NCBI RefSeq assembly: GCF_900167915.1
Contig: NZ_FUYM01000011.1
Coordinates: 124,001 to 188,000 of the forward strand
DNA length: 64,000 nt
Direction of reading: 5' to 3'
From: Rhizorhabdus histidinilytica
Lineage (GTDB): Bacteria; Pseudomonadota; Alphaproteobacteria; Sphingomonadales; Sphingomonadaceae
The notes under the pieces are model-generated. The model made no database searches. It was not told where the DNA came from and saw only the letters and a list, made by a program, of their open reading frames with translations. The position numbers were made by a program, and so were the translations under genes. How positions within the stretch are numbered: the first letter of the stretch is position 1; each line of letters begins with the position of its first letter. This document shows positions 8,427 to 17,187 of this stretch, in pieces.

Positions 8427-8438
8427 CGTGACATGAGC

Positions 8439-9374
8439 TCAGACCTTCCCAAGCACCCGGCCGAGACCATAATCGCCGGCCAGGCTGGTCCGCTGCATGC
8501 GGCGCGGATGGTGCGGGGGGACGCCTTCGGCCGAATGCAGCGCCCGCCAATTGTCCCAGATGATCATGTCGCCCACCGCCCATCGGTGGAAATAGGCGAA
8601 GTCGGCGGTGCAGCAATGGTCGATCACCGCGCCGAGCAGCGCGTCGCCCTTGGGATCGTCCATGCCGACGATGCCGACCGCGAACAGCGGCGCGACGTTG
8701 AGCACCTTCCGGCCGCTGTCGCGATCGGTATAGACCATCGGGTGGGCGACCGGCGGGAAATCGCGGTCGAGCACGTCGCCGTCGAACATCCCGGCCTTCA
8801 TCGATGGCGCCACCAGCGCCATGTCGGCGGGGCGGCAATAGCGGCGCTTCATCATGTCGGGCTGGAAGCGATAGACAACGTCGAGTCCCTCGATCCGCCG
8901 CTTGAGATCGTCGGGCAGCAGCTCGTACAGGCGGATGCGGTCCATGAAGCCGGTGCGGCCGCCCTCGGGCGGCACCTCCAGCGCGCGCAGCATGCTGCCA
9001 TGGTTGATCTCGGCCATGTAGGACAGGTCGAAATGCCAGGGCAGCCAGCCGGCCAGCTCGCGCCCCTCGATCCGGTAGACGGCATGGTAGGACAGGTCCC
9101 CCGGCCGCCGGGGCGGGGTGTAGGACATGTCGACCACCTCGGGAAAACCCTCGACCTGGTTCCTGTTGACCGGGTGGACCTGGAGCCTGCCGAAGCAGCG
9201 GCTGAGCGCGACATGGATGTCGGGCGAGGTGCCGATGCGCGGGAATAGCAGCACGCCATGGTCGGCGAAGGCCCGGCGCAGCGCCTCGGTCATTGCGGGA
9301 TCGCCGATCCGGGCGGGATCGAGGGTGATGCGCGCGCCGACATGGGGGGAGAGCTTCTCGATGGTGATGGGCAT
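8439..9374 (-). CDS. TauD/TfdA-family Fe(II)/2-oxoglutarate dioxygenase (copy 1)
   Basis: A 311-residue member of the TauD/TfdA family (PF02668), which hydroxylates substrates using Fe(II), O2 and 2-oxoglutarate. The iron site is seen as WHFD (HxD) near residue 113, with the distal His in DNWRALHSAEG near residue 279 and the 2-oxoglutarate-binding Arg in HPRRMQRTS just after. The start at 9374 leaves 11 bases after the amidohydrolase stop, so the two are co-transcribed. A longer upstream frame merely overlaps that gene. A paralogue in the same context is at 20738-21619. Typical TauD/TfdA substrates are sulfonates, phenoxyacetates and carnitine-like compounds; the substrate here is unknown. 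Confidence 0.88.
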   Translation of the reverse strand: MPITIEKLSPHVGARITLDPARIGDPAMTEALRRAFADHGVLLFPRIGTSPDIHVALSRCFGRLQVHPVNRNQVEGFPEVVDMSYTPPRRPGDLSYHAVYRIEGRELAGWLPWHFDLSYMAEINHGSMLRALEVPPEGGRTGFMDRIRLYELLPDDLKRRIEGLDVVYRFQPDMMKRRYCRPADMALVAPSMKAGMFDGDVLDRDFPPVAHPMVYTDRDSGRKVLNVAPLFAVGIVGMDDPKGDALLGAVIDHCCTADFAYFHRWAVGDMIIWDNWRALHSAEGVPPHHPRRMQRTSLAGDYGLGRVLGKV

Positions 9375-9385
9375 GGCGGCCTCCC

Positions 9386-11068
9386 TCACGCGGTGGCGCG
9401 GCCGGGGCGCAGCACCCGGCCGGGATAGGCGCCGCTGTGCCGGCCATCCTCGAACAGGCTGGCGCCGTTGACGATGACGTGGCGAATCCCCTCGGCCTCG
9501 ACGACGAGGCGGCGGGCGCCGCCAGGCAGGTCGTCGCGCGGCACCGGCCGGGCGCTGTCCGATCCCACCGTCGCGGGGTCGAAGATGACGATGTCGGCCG
9601 CGAGGCCTGGCTTCAGGCGGCCGCGATCGGAGAGGCCGAAGAAATCGGCCGGGTCCGAGGTCAGCCGCATCACCGCCGTCTCCAGGTCGAGCAGCCCGCG
9701 CCGGCGGACCAGGTCGCCGAGCATCTCGGTGGTGTAGCCGGCGTTGCACAATATACCGACATGGGCGCCGCCGTCGGACAGGCCGATCAGGGTGCGGGGA
9801 TCGCCGAGGAATTCCTCCGGCACGCCGAAACGGACGGCGGTGAACTCGGTCGCGAGATCGTCCTCCAGCGCAAGATCGAAGAAGGCGTCGACCGGGTCCT
9901 GCCCACGCTCCGCGCCGATCTCGACGATGTTGCGGCCGATCAGCCGCTCAAAATCGGGCCGGCCGGTCGCGATCACCCAGACCATCGACCAGTCGCCGTG
10001 GAAGGCGGCGGCCTGTTCGACGAGATCGTCGCGGAACGCCCGGCGGAAGGCCGGGTCGCGATAGATCGCGGCCTGCACGTCGCGGGGCTGGTTGAACACG
10101 CCGCGCAGCGACGCAAAGGATGACAGCATGAACGGGTCGCGCAGGTTGAGGTCGCTGACCAGGTTGGTCGAATGCATCTGCGGCCGCGCGCCGCGCGCGA
10201 CCAGCGGCGCGACCTGCTCCATCGCGCGGAAATGCTCCTCGGGCTTGTCGAGGAATTTCATCAGCGCGAGGAAGGTCAGCGGCGCGCGGCTGGCGCCGAG
10301 CATGCGGTCGAGCAGCTCGAAGTCGGCGGGCTTCATCCACGGCGCGACCGATCCGATCGCCATCTCGATCGCGCCGCGCCCGATCTCGCCCAGCTCGGTC
10401 GCATAGGCGACCAACTCGTCGGCGCTGGCCGGCACGCTGGCGAGCGGCTTGCCCTGATAGCCGATGTGCGACGGGGCCTGGGTCGAGGAGAAGCCGACCG
10501 CGCCGGCCGCCATCGCCTCGCGCAGCAGCGCGCGGATGCGGGTCGTCTCCTCCGCCGTCGCCGGGCGCTCCATCGCCTCGTCGCCCAGCACATAGCGACG
10601 GAAAGGCGCGAGCGGGGCAAGGAAGGCGAGGTTGAGCCCGCAGCCGCGCTGCTCGGCGGCGTCCATATAGTCGGGGAAGCTCTCCCAGTCCCAGCTCAGC
10701 CCTTGTTCGAGCGTCTCATAGGGGATCGCCTCCAGGTTCACGAGGTCCCAGGTCGCCTTCTCGCGATCCTCGGGCCGGCAGGGTGCGACGCCGACCCCGC
10801 AATTGCCGAGCACCACGGTGGTGACGCCGTGCCAGCTCGACGGGGTCAGCAGCGGGTCCCAGCACAGCTGCGCGTCATAATGGGTGTGCGGATCGACGAA
10901 GCCGGGAGCGACGATCATGCCGGCCGCATCGATGGTGCGGGCGGCGTCGCCGTCGATCGTGCCGATTGCGGCGATGCGTCCGTCCTTCACGGCCACATCG
11001 GCGTCGAAGCGTGACGCGCCGGTGCCGTCGATGACGGTCCCGTTCCGGATCAGAAGGTCGAAGGACAT
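9386..11068 (-). CDS. D-aminoacylase-like amidohydrolase (copy 1)
   Basis: A 560-residue metal-dependent hydrolase of the N-acyl-D-amino-acid deacylase group (Amidohydro_3). It begins FDLLIRNGTVIDGTGA, has the metal motif DPHTHYD near residue 61, the NCGVGVAPC segment near residue 90, a later SDGGAHVG with the catalytic Asp, and the C-terminal PGLAADIVIFD strand. The family hydrolyses N-acyl amides and related C-N bonds. It follows the IclR gene on the same strand; the 148-base gap holds a palindromic candidate operator at 11115-11150. A paralogue at 18960-20693 heads a second cassette of the same order. Confidence 0.88.
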   Translation of the reverse strand: MSFDLLIRNGTVIDGTGASRFDADVAVKDGRIAAIGTIDGDAARTIDAAGMIVAPGFVDPHTHYDAQLCWDPLLTPSSWHGVTTVVLGNCGVGVAPCRPEDREKATWDLVNLEAIPYETLEQGLSWDWESFPDYMDAAEQRGCGLNLAFLAPLAPFRRYVLGDEAMERPATAEETTRIRALLREAMAAGAVGFSSTQAPSHIGYQGKPLASVPASADELVAYATELGEIGRGAIEMAIGSVAPWMKPADFELLDRMLGASRAPLTFLALMKFLDKPEEHFRAMEQVAPLVARGARPQMHSTNLVSDLNLRDPFMLSSFASLRGVFNQPRDVQAAIYRDPAFRRAFRDDLVEQAAAFHGDWSMVWVIATGRPDFERLIGRNIVEIGAERGQDPVDAFFDLALEDDLATEFTAVRFGVPEEFLGDPRTLIGLSDGGAHVGILCNAGYTTEMLGDLVRRRGLLDLETAVMRLTSDPADFFGLSDRGRLKPGLAADIVIFDPATVGSDSARPVPRDDLPGGARRLVVEAEGIRHVIVNGASLFEDGRHSGAYPGRVLRPGRATA

Positions 11069-11114
11069 GGGCTCTCCTTACGGCTGGGCATCGCTCGGCC
11101 GTTGGCGGCGAATC

Positions 11115-11150
11115 GTTCATATATATGTTTGAATATTCTGTAATATGAAC
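11115..11150. promoter_or_regulatory. Candidate IclR operator, family B
   Basis: Perfect 8-base inverted arms, GTTCATAT at 11115-11122 and ATATGAAC at 11143-11150, are separated by 20 AT-rich bases. The element sits 47 bases upstream of the amidohydrolase start and just below the IclR gene. An imperfect copy with the same 20-base spacing is at 15820-15855. GTTC-type arms are known for IclR-family sites such as those of PcaU/PcaR, so the adjacent regulator is the natural candidate. Confidence 0.55.
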
Positions 11151-11216
11151 AAGAGGCGTGCGTCAACGCGCCGCGCAGGACGGACGATCGTGTGCGATGA
11201 AGCCGAAATGGAGCGG

Positions 11217-12041
11217 TCAGACTGCCGCGATGGAATGTCCGAGCAGGCCGGAAATCTCGCGGCCCGCCTCGCGCACCGCGTCGGCCAGCTCGTCCGACCG
11301 CTGGAGCGCTCGGCTGACCACCGAGGAGATGATCACCACCCCCGCGATCGTGCCGCCGGCATCGAAGACCGGCGCGCCGAAGCCGAGGATGCTCTCGTCC
11401 ATCTGGCCGATGGCGATCGACACGCCCTGCTCGCGCACCTGGCGGTACATCGCCTTGAGCTCGTCGATCCCGGTCAGCGTCTTGGCCGTGTGGCGGACGC
11501 GGTCGACCGAGCGGAGATAGGCGTCGACGAAGCCGTCCGGCAGGTGCGCCAGCATCACCCAACCCCCGGTCGAGGCATAGAGCGGCGTATGGTTGCCTAT
11601 GATCCCCGAGACGCGCACCGTGTGGCGGCTCTCGATCGCGTCGACATAGACGACATGGCGCTCGTCCTGCGACAGCACGCCCAGGATCACCGTCTCGCCC
11701 ACCTTGTCCGCGAGCCGCTGGAGTGCGGGCCGCGCGATCGCCGGCAGCCGGCCCGAGCGCAGGGTCGAGATGATCAGGTTGGCGAGGGCATAGGCTTCCC
11801 GCCCGAGATGGTAGGCGCCATTGGCCGAGGTGACGTAGCCCAGGCTCTGCAACCCGCGCAGGATGTTGAGCAGGCTGCTCTTGGGGATGCCGGTCTGCGC
11901 GCTGAGCGAAGCGAGGCTGGCACCGTTCGGCGAAGCGCGGGACAGCAGGTCGAGGATTTGCGGCAGCCGTGCCACCGACAGGGTCGCCGCTCCGCGCGGG
12001 GCGATCTGCGGGGTGACGGCGGCGGCGGAACGTGGCGGCAT
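11217..12041 (-). CDS. IclR-family transcriptional regulator
   Basis: A 274-residue regulator with an N-terminal winged helix-turn-helix (LPQILDLLSRA followed by LSAQTGIPKSSLLNILRGL, residues about 26-66) and a C-terminal IclR effector domain (GIIGNHTPLYASTGGWVMLA, then the GVVIISSVV strand). The family senses small aromatic or organic acids and binds palindromes in its own or neighbouring promoters. It lies between the TonB receptor and the amidohydrolase, all on the minus strand, and probably controls the amidohydrolase-TauD-cupin genes below it and the MFS/TonB-receptor operon above. Effector unknown. Confidence 0.9.
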   Translation of the reverse strand: MPPRSAAAVTPQIAPRGAATLSVARLPQILDLLSRASPNGASLASLSAQTGIPKSSLLNILRGLQSLGYVTSANGAYHLGREAYALANLIISTLRSGRLPAIARPALQRLADKVGETVILGVLSQDERHVVYVDAIESRHTVRVSGIIGNHTPLYASTGGWVMLAHLPDGFVDAYLRSVDRVRHTAKTLTGIDELKAMYRQVREQGVSIAIGQMDESILGFGAPVFDAGGTIAGVVIISSVVSRALQRSDELADAVREAGREISGLLGHSIAAV

Positions 12042-12177
12042 GCTTCCCTCGTGTCGGTCGGGCGGCGGTCGGTCGGGCGACGGGGCGCACTCCTCTCTCC
12101 TCTCCTACAGAAGCGGCCGGTTGGCCACACGAATCTTGGAAGGCGCCGGCGTCCGGAAGGATGCCGGCGCCTTCGGT

Positions 12178-14460
12178 TCAATAGACGATGCGGGCGGTGC
12201 CGCCGATCCGGCGGGGCTGGCCGAACACCTGCACGCCGAAGCCCGAGGCACCGAAGTCGACGCCGCCGGTGACGATGTCCTTGTCGAGCAGGTTCTCGCC
12301 CCACACCGACAGCTCGAGCTTCGCGCGCGGCCCGACGTCGACGTCGGCCAGGGTGATGCGCGCGCTCAGCAGCTTCTGGCCGGGATCGCGCACCTCATTG
12401 TTGAACGGGTTCACGTTCGGCAGGTTGATCGTGTGGAAATAGCGCGTGCTGCTCCACGAATAGTCGGCCCTTACCGACAGCGTCCCCATCGACAGCGGCG
12501 GGAACTCATATTGCGCGCCGACATGCGTCGTCCATTTCGGCACATAGGGGACGTGCGCCTGGTCGGCATAGTTGGTGATGACGTTGTTCGCCGGGTTCGG
12601 GAAATAGATCTCGTCATAGACCGCCTTGGTGTAGCCGATGCTGCCGTCGATGGTCAGGCCGCGCAGCGGGATCGCCTGCACCTCGCCCTCGAACCCCTGG
12701 AAATGCGCCTGGGCGTTGGAGGTGAAGCCCGATCCGCCGCCCGGCGTTATGCCGGTGAACTGATTGACCTGAAGGTCCTTGTAGTCGGTATAGAACACCG
12801 CACCGTTCCAGCGCAGCCGCCGGTCGAACCATTCGGACTTGATGCCCGCTTCATAGGCCATCGCCTTTTCCGGCTCGAACAGGAAGCTGCCCGCCGCCGC
12901 GGCGCGGGTGTTGAAGCCGCCCGAACGATAGCCGGTGCCGACCCGGCCGTAGAGCATCAGCGCATCGGTCGCCTGGAAGTTCAGCGTGACGTTGTAGGCG
13001 GTGTTGTGGAAAGTGCGCTCGCCGCTGCGCGCGATCGTCGAGAGTTGCCGCGCGCGCTTCTTGTCGATCGTGTAACGCAGGCCGACGGTCAGCTCGACCC
13101 GGTCGTCGAGGATCGGCGGCGTGTAGCTCGTCTGACCGAAGCCGGCATAGGAAGTGCCGTGGATCTTGTAGTCGGTCAGGCTGGTCGCGTTGGTGCCGAC
13201 CAGGCCGACATTGGGCACATTGGCGATACGGGTGGAGAAGCTGGTATTCTCGTCGCGGCCGTGCTCGTCGAAATAATAGAAGCCGGCGACATAGTCGAAG
13301 CGCCCGGCCGATCCGAGCAACTGGAACTCCTGCGAATATTGGTGCTGCCGGATATAGCGGTCGCTCTCCGACGGTTGGACATGCGCGACCGCGCCCGCCG
13401 CCGAGACGACGCCGAGCAGGTTGGCGGCGACATAGATGGTCGGGACATAGGAGAAGATCTTGCGATAGGCGCTGATCGACTTGAGGGTCAGTGCGGGGCC
13501 GACCTCATATTCGAGGGTCAGGGCATGGCCGTAGCTGCGGGTGCGCTGCGGCTTGCGCACCGCCAGCGGCACCGTGTCCGACCGGCCCTGCTGGATGAAG
13601 AAGGGATCGCCGCCCAGCGCGGTCGAACGGCCGTAATAGGTGCGGACGGTCGGGGTCGCCGCGACGAACTGATAGGCGGCGGGGCGGCCCTGCTGGGCGT
13701 TGTAGTCGAACGCATAATCGGCGGAGAAGTCGCCCCAGCGGCCATGGACGCGGGTCCACACCGCATCGCTGGCGAGAGCGCCGGGGTCCTTGTCGTCAGG
13801 GGCATAGGGATTGTCGACGAAGCCGTCGCGCTGGCGCCGCTGGTAGCTGACCGTCGCGGCGATGCCGGTGCCGCCGATCTCGCCGGTGTTGATCCGGGCG
13901 AGCGCGACGAACTGGTTGCCCTCGGCATATTCGAGCTTGGCGGTGGCTCCGAAATCGGCCGAAGGCGCCTTGGTGACGAGGTTGATCGCGCCGCCGGTGG
14001 TGTTGCGGCCGAACAGCGTGCCCTGCGGACCGCGCAGCACCTCGACCCGCTGCAGGTCGACCAGGTCGAAATTGCCGGCGTTGGACCGCGCGATATAGAC
14101 ACCGTCGAGATAGATGCCGACAGCCTGGTCGATCGCCAGGATCGGGTCGGCATTGCCGATGCCGCGGATATAGGCGACCGTGCCCGCGATCGATCCGCCC
14201 GCCGGGGCGAGCGCGATATTGGGGGTGAGCTGGCTCAGCCGGTCGACCGTCAGCACGCGCTGCTGCTCGATCTGGGCGGAGGACAGCGCCGATACCGACA
14301 CCGGGGTCGACTGCAATATCTCCTCGCGCCGCCGCGCGGTGACGGTGATCTCCTCGAGCCGGATGCCGTCGCCGCCGTCCTGTGCGAAGGCGGGTTCGGT
14401 GACCAGACAGGCCGCCGCGCAGCCCGCCAGCATCATCGTTCGTGCCCTCAACTGAACCAT
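12178..14460 (-). CDS. TonB-dependent outer-membrane receptor 1
   Basis: A 760-residue receptor starting MVQLRARTMMLAGCAAACL after the Shine-Dalgarno GGAGGGGACA; this start gives a short signal peptide ending near PAFAQ. The plug domain has ITVTARRREEILQSTPVSVS, then VEVLRGPQGTLFGRNTTGG, and the beta-barrel ends with an aromatic residue (TARIVY). It would import a large or scarce organic substrate across the outer membrane. It lies 55 bases below the MFS gene in the same orientation, so the two probably form an uptake operon. It resembles the receptor at 32402-34681 in plug motifs and barrel layout. Confidence 0.92.
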   Translation of the reverse strand: MVQLRARTMMLAGCAAACLVTEPAFAQDGGDGIRLEEITVTARRREEILQSTPVSVSALSSAQIEQQRVLTVDRLSQLTPNIALAPAGGSIAGTVAYIRGIGNADPILAIDQAVGIYLDGVYIARSNAGNFDLVDLQRVEVLRGPQGTLFGRNTTGGAINLVTKAPSADFGATAKLEYAEGNQFVALARINTGEIGGTGIAATVSYQRRQRDGFVDNPYAPDDKDPGALASDAVWTRVHGRWGDFSADYAFDYNAQQGRPAAYQFVAATPTVRTYYGRSTALGGDPFFIQQGRSDTVPLAVRKPQRTRSYGHALTLEYEVGPALTLKSISAYRKIFSYVPTIYVAANLLGVVSAAGAVAHVQPSESDRYIRQHQYSQEFQLLGSAGRFDYVAGFYYFDEHGRDENTSFSTRIANVPNVGLVGTNATSLTDYKIHGTSYAGFGQTSYTPPILDDRVELTVGLRYTIDKKRARQLSTIARSGERTFHNTAYNVTLNFQATDALMLYGRVGTGYRSGGFNTRAAAAGSFLFEPEKAMAYEAGIKSEWFDRRLRWNGAVFYTDYKDLQVNQFTGITPGGGSGFTSNAQAHFQGFEGEVQAIPLRGLTIDGSIGYTKAVYDEIYFPNPANNVITNYADQAHVPYVPKWTTHVGAQYEFPPLSMGTLSVRADYSWSSTRYFHTINLPNVNPFNNEVRDPGQKLLSARITLADVDVGPRAKLELSVWGENLLDKDIVTGGVDFGASGFGVQVFGQPRRIGGTARIVY

Positions 14461-14515
14461 TGTCCCCTCCTCTGTCGTCATTGTGGAATCCAGGCAGGCT
14501 GGTGGACGTGGCGGG

Positions 14516-15772
14516 TCAGCTCGTCGGCTGGGTGCCTCCGCCACCGGTGCGGGCGCGGACCGCCGGCACGCCGGTGCGCAGGCCGATCGTCGCCGACAGG
14601 AACAGGGTGATGCCGATCGCCAGGAAGGCGCCGTGGCCGCCCAGGTTGGTGAACAGCAGGAAGAACAGCAGCGGGCTCAGGAACTGGCCCAGATTGATCG
14701 CGGGCGACAGCAGCCCGATCGCGCGCCCGCGCGTCTCGGGTGCGGCCCGGTCGAGCAGGATGTTGAGCATATAGGGCTGCATCAGCCCGCCGCCGGTGCC
14801 GAGCAGGATGCAGCCGAAAGCCGACAGCATCAGCATGTGCGACAGGCCGAGGATGGTGACGCCCGATCCGATCAGCGCCAGGTTGAGCGCGAACATCCGC
14901 CGCGCGCCGATCCGCACCTGCAGGCTGCCGTAGAACAGCGATCCGATGGTGTAGGCCAGCGTGCCGGCGGTGATCACCCAGGCGATGGTGGTCGGCGGCA
15001 CGTCATGGTCCGACGCCAGCAGCAGCGGCACCTGCGTCTGGTTGAGGATGGTGATCGTCGAGATCGCCAGCACCACCGCATAGACCGGCCAGAGGATCAG
15101 GACGGCCATCGTCCCGGTGCCGCCGGCCGCGGCGCGTCCCTTCTCGCGCGGCGGCGATTCGACCGCGAACAGGACGATGCACAGCATCACCAGCGCGACC
15201 GCGCCGTAGAGGGCGAACGGCATGCGCCAGCCCGCAGCCTCGGCGATCCGGGCCGACATCATCACCGACAGCACCGCGAAGCCAGCCGCCACCGTCGTCT
15301 TGAAGCCGAGCGCGCGGGCCCGCCCGCCGCCCACCAGGCTATCGCCGAGCAGGGTGACGCTGGCGGTGAAGATCGTCGCCGCGCAGAAGCCCAGGCCGAA
15401 GCGTGCGGCGAACAGCGCGGGGGCGCTTTCGAGCACCAGCCCGGCCGATCCGAACAGTCCGTAGAGTGGCAGCGCGGCGAGCAGCACCTGCCTGATGCCG
15501 GCCCGCTCGATCAGCCAGCCGGCGATCGGGCCGCCGACCACCACCCCCAGGCTGGCGGTGGTCACGACGAGCTGCGCGACCAGCGCGGCCGAGGCGTCGT
15601 GGCCGAAATGGGATTTGATCGCGACCATGCTGGGCGACAGCGCGGTCGTCATCAGGCCGGTGAAGCAACCGCCCGAGATCATCACGAAGATCGCCAGCAT
15701 CCGCCGGAAGCGTGCGACGGGGCTCGCGCCCAGCGCGACATAATCGCCCAAGCTGGCACTCTGGCTGTCCAC
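14516..15772 (-). CDS. MFS transporter 1
   Basis: A 418-residue major facilitator with about twelve hydrophobic segments. The start is the GTG at 15772, supported by GAGAGG six bases upstream and by the family N-terminus; no in-frame ATG is closer. The first helix region reads FVMISGGCFTGLMTTALSPS and the loop 2-3 motif is GWLIERAGIRQV. The close paralogue at 28069 shares the same loop (GWLIERIGIRAV), which suggests transport of related compounds. It precedes the TonB receptor and its promoter region carries both family A and family B operator-like sites. Confidence 0.87.
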   Translation of the reverse strand: MDSQSASLGDYVALGASPVARFRRMLAIFVMISGGCFTGLMTTALSPSMVAIKSHFGHDASAALVAQLVVTTASLGVVVGGPIAGWLIERAGIRQVLLAALPLYGLFGSAGLVLESAPALFAARFGLGFCAATIFTASVTLLGDSLVGGGRARALGFKTTVAAGFAVLSVMMSARIAEAAGWRMPFALYGAVALVMLCIVLFAVESPPREKGRAAAGGTGTMAVLILWPVYAVVLAISTITILNQTQVPLLLASDHDVPPTTIAWVITAGTLAYTIGSLFYGSLQVRIGARRMFALNLALIGSGVTILGLSHMLMLSAFGCILLGTGGGLMQPYMLNILLDRAAPETRGRAIGLLSPAINLGQFLSPLLFFLLFTNLGGHGAFLAIGITLFLSATIGLRTGVPAVRARTGGGGTQPTS

Positions 15773-15819
15773 AGCCTGCCTCTCCCGATCCGTGCCTACC
15801 GATCGTTGCGGCCAGCATC

Positions 15820-15855
15820 GTTCCTATATGTGATCATGTGACGATAAATGTGAAC
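15820..15855. promoter_or_regulatory. Candidate IclR operator, family B (imperfect)
   Basis: GTTCCTAT at 15820-15827 and ATGTGAAC at 15848-15855 form imperfect inverted arms with the same 20-base spacing as the perfect element at 11115-11150. The site is 48 bases upstream of the MFS start on the minus strand. Confidence 0.4.
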
Positions 15856-15864
15856 GGTTTGCCT

Positions 15865-15882
15865 GTCAACCGACCGGTTGGT
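15865..15882. promoter_or_regulatory. Candidate operator, family A
   Basis: GTCAACCGACCGGTTGGT matches 13 of 18 positions of the family A palindrome and lies inside the near-palindrome CAACCGACCGGTTGGTTG (15867-15884). It is in the divergent gap between MFS transporter 1 and the alcohol dehydrogenase. Confidence 0.5.
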
Positions 15883-15974
15883 TGAGTTGAATTCCAGGGT
15901 AGGGGCAGGCTCGCCCGCCGGAAATAGACGTTGTTCCATTGCGAAATGAATGATGCTCATGGTGATTTTTACCA

Positions 15975-15992
15975 AACAAGCGATTGTCTGGT
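15975..15992. promoter_or_regulatory. Candidate operator, family A
   Basis: AACAAGCGATTGTCTGGT matches 14 of 18 positions of the family A palindrome. It is 58 bases upstream of the alcohol dehydrogenase start, in the same divergent gap as the site at 15865-15882. Confidence 0.5.
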
Positions 15993-16050
15993 TTTTCCGT
16001 GGCTGCTAGTTTCGTGCCGCTTGCCCGGAGAGGCGAGAAAGGAGAGCCGG

Positions 16051-17169
16051 ATGCGCGCAGCCCTGTTGCACCATGACAGTCATACCCCGCGGCTGGAGGA
16101 GGTCGCGGTCGAGGAGCCCCGCTTCGGCGAGGTGCTGGTCCGGATCGCCGCCTCGGGCATCTGCGGGTCGGACCTCCACGTCGTCCACAATCGCAGCAAT
16201 GTCGGCAAGGACCGCCCGGTCATCCTGGGCCATGAGGGCGCGGGCGTGGTCGAGGCGGTCGGGCCCGGTGTCCGCGACCTCAAGCGGGGCGACCATGTCG
16301 TGATGGCGATGTTCGGGCCGTGCGGCCATTGCGATCAGTGCAACAGCGGCAAGCTCCAATTCTGCGACGGCCCCGAGTTCAAGAGCGCGGTCGGGCGCAT
16401 GGCCGACGATTCGACCCGCTTCTCGCAGGATGGGCGCATGGTCTTTCCAATGGTCGGCGTCGGCTCGCTCGCCGAATATGCGGTGATGCGGGAGGCGATG
16501 CTGGTCAAGGTCGCGCCGCATCTGCCGCTCGACCGGCTTTGCTTCTGCGCCTGTTCGGTGACGACCGGGCTCGGCGCGGTATTCAACGTCGCCAGGGTGA
16601 CGCCGGGGGCCAGCGTCGCGGTGATCGGCTGTGGCGGCGTCGGCCTCAACGTGATCCAGGGATCGCGGATCGCGGGCGCGTCGCGCATCATCGCGATCGA
16701 CACCAATCGGGCGAAGCTCGACATCGCTTCGAACATGGGCGCGACCGACCTGATCCAGAGCGGCGGCGACCCGGCCGAGGTCGACGCGGCGGTCAAGGCG
16801 CTCGAACCGCGTGGCGTGGATTTCGCCTTCGAGGTGGTCGGCAATCATGCGCTGATCCGCCAGGCGGTGGGCTTCACCGGGCGCGGCGGGACGACGGTGA
16901 TGATCGGCGGCGTGCCCTGGGCGTCGGACGTCTCGGTCAATGCCGGGTTGCTGTTCGGCGAGCGCAAGCTGATGGGCTGCCTCGGCGGCGGCAACATACC
17001 GGGGCGGGAGATCCCGCGCATCGTCGGCCTCTACGAGCGCGGCATGCTAAAGCTCGACGAACTGGTAGGGAAGACCTTCGATTTCAACGACATCGGCGAG
17101 GCGATCGCCGAGGCCGACCGGGCGCAGACCGCGAAGACCGTGGTCGCGATCGACCGCGCCTTGCTCTGA
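16051..17169 (+). CDS. Zinc-dependent alcohol dehydrogenase
   Basis: A 372-residue medium-chain dehydrogenase. The catalytic zinc ligands are in GICGSDLH and GHEGAGVVE, and the structural zinc is bound by the four Cys of CGHCDQCNSGKLQFC. The Rossmann motif is GCGGVGLNVIQG, followed by AIDTNRAK whose Asp points to NAD+ over NADP+. The start at 16051 follows GAAAGGAGAGCCGG and removes a 40-codon upstream extension of no family similarity. It is 18 bases from an aldehyde dehydrogenase, so the pair can oxidise a primary alcohol to a carboxylic acid. Two family A operators lie upstream. Confidence 0.92.
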   Translation: MRAALLHHDSHTPRLEEVAVEEPRFGEVLVRIAASGICGSDLHVVHNRSNVGKDRPVILGHEGAGVVEAVGPGVRDLKRGDHVVMAMFGPCGHCDQCNSGKLQFCDGPEFKSAVGRMADDSTRFSQDGRMVFPMVGVGSLAEYAVMREAMLVKVAPHLPLDRLCFCACSVTTGLGAVFNVARVTPGASVAVIGCGGVGLNVIQGSRIAGASRIIAIDTNRAKLDIASNMGATDLIQSGGDPAEVDAAVKALEPRGVDFAFEVVGNHALIRQAVGFTGRGGTTVMIGGVPWASDVSVNAGLLFGERKLMGCLGGGNIPGREIPRIVGLYERGMLKLDELVGKTFDFNDIGEAIAEADRAQTAKTVVAIDRALL

Positions 17170-17187
17170 TAGGAATGGGGAAACGAC

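Noticed and set aside
12109-12126. Possible eighth family A operator (CAGAAGCGGCCGGTTGGC) upstream of the IclR gene
   Set aside because: Only 11 of 18 positions match, within what similar GC-rich gaps could give by chance.
11863-14610. A 915-codon open frame on the plus strand, antisense to TonB receptor 1
   Set aside because: It is a high-GC shadow: no recognisable motif, strongly biased composition, and it lies opposite a receptor with a full set of family motifs and a strong ribosome site.
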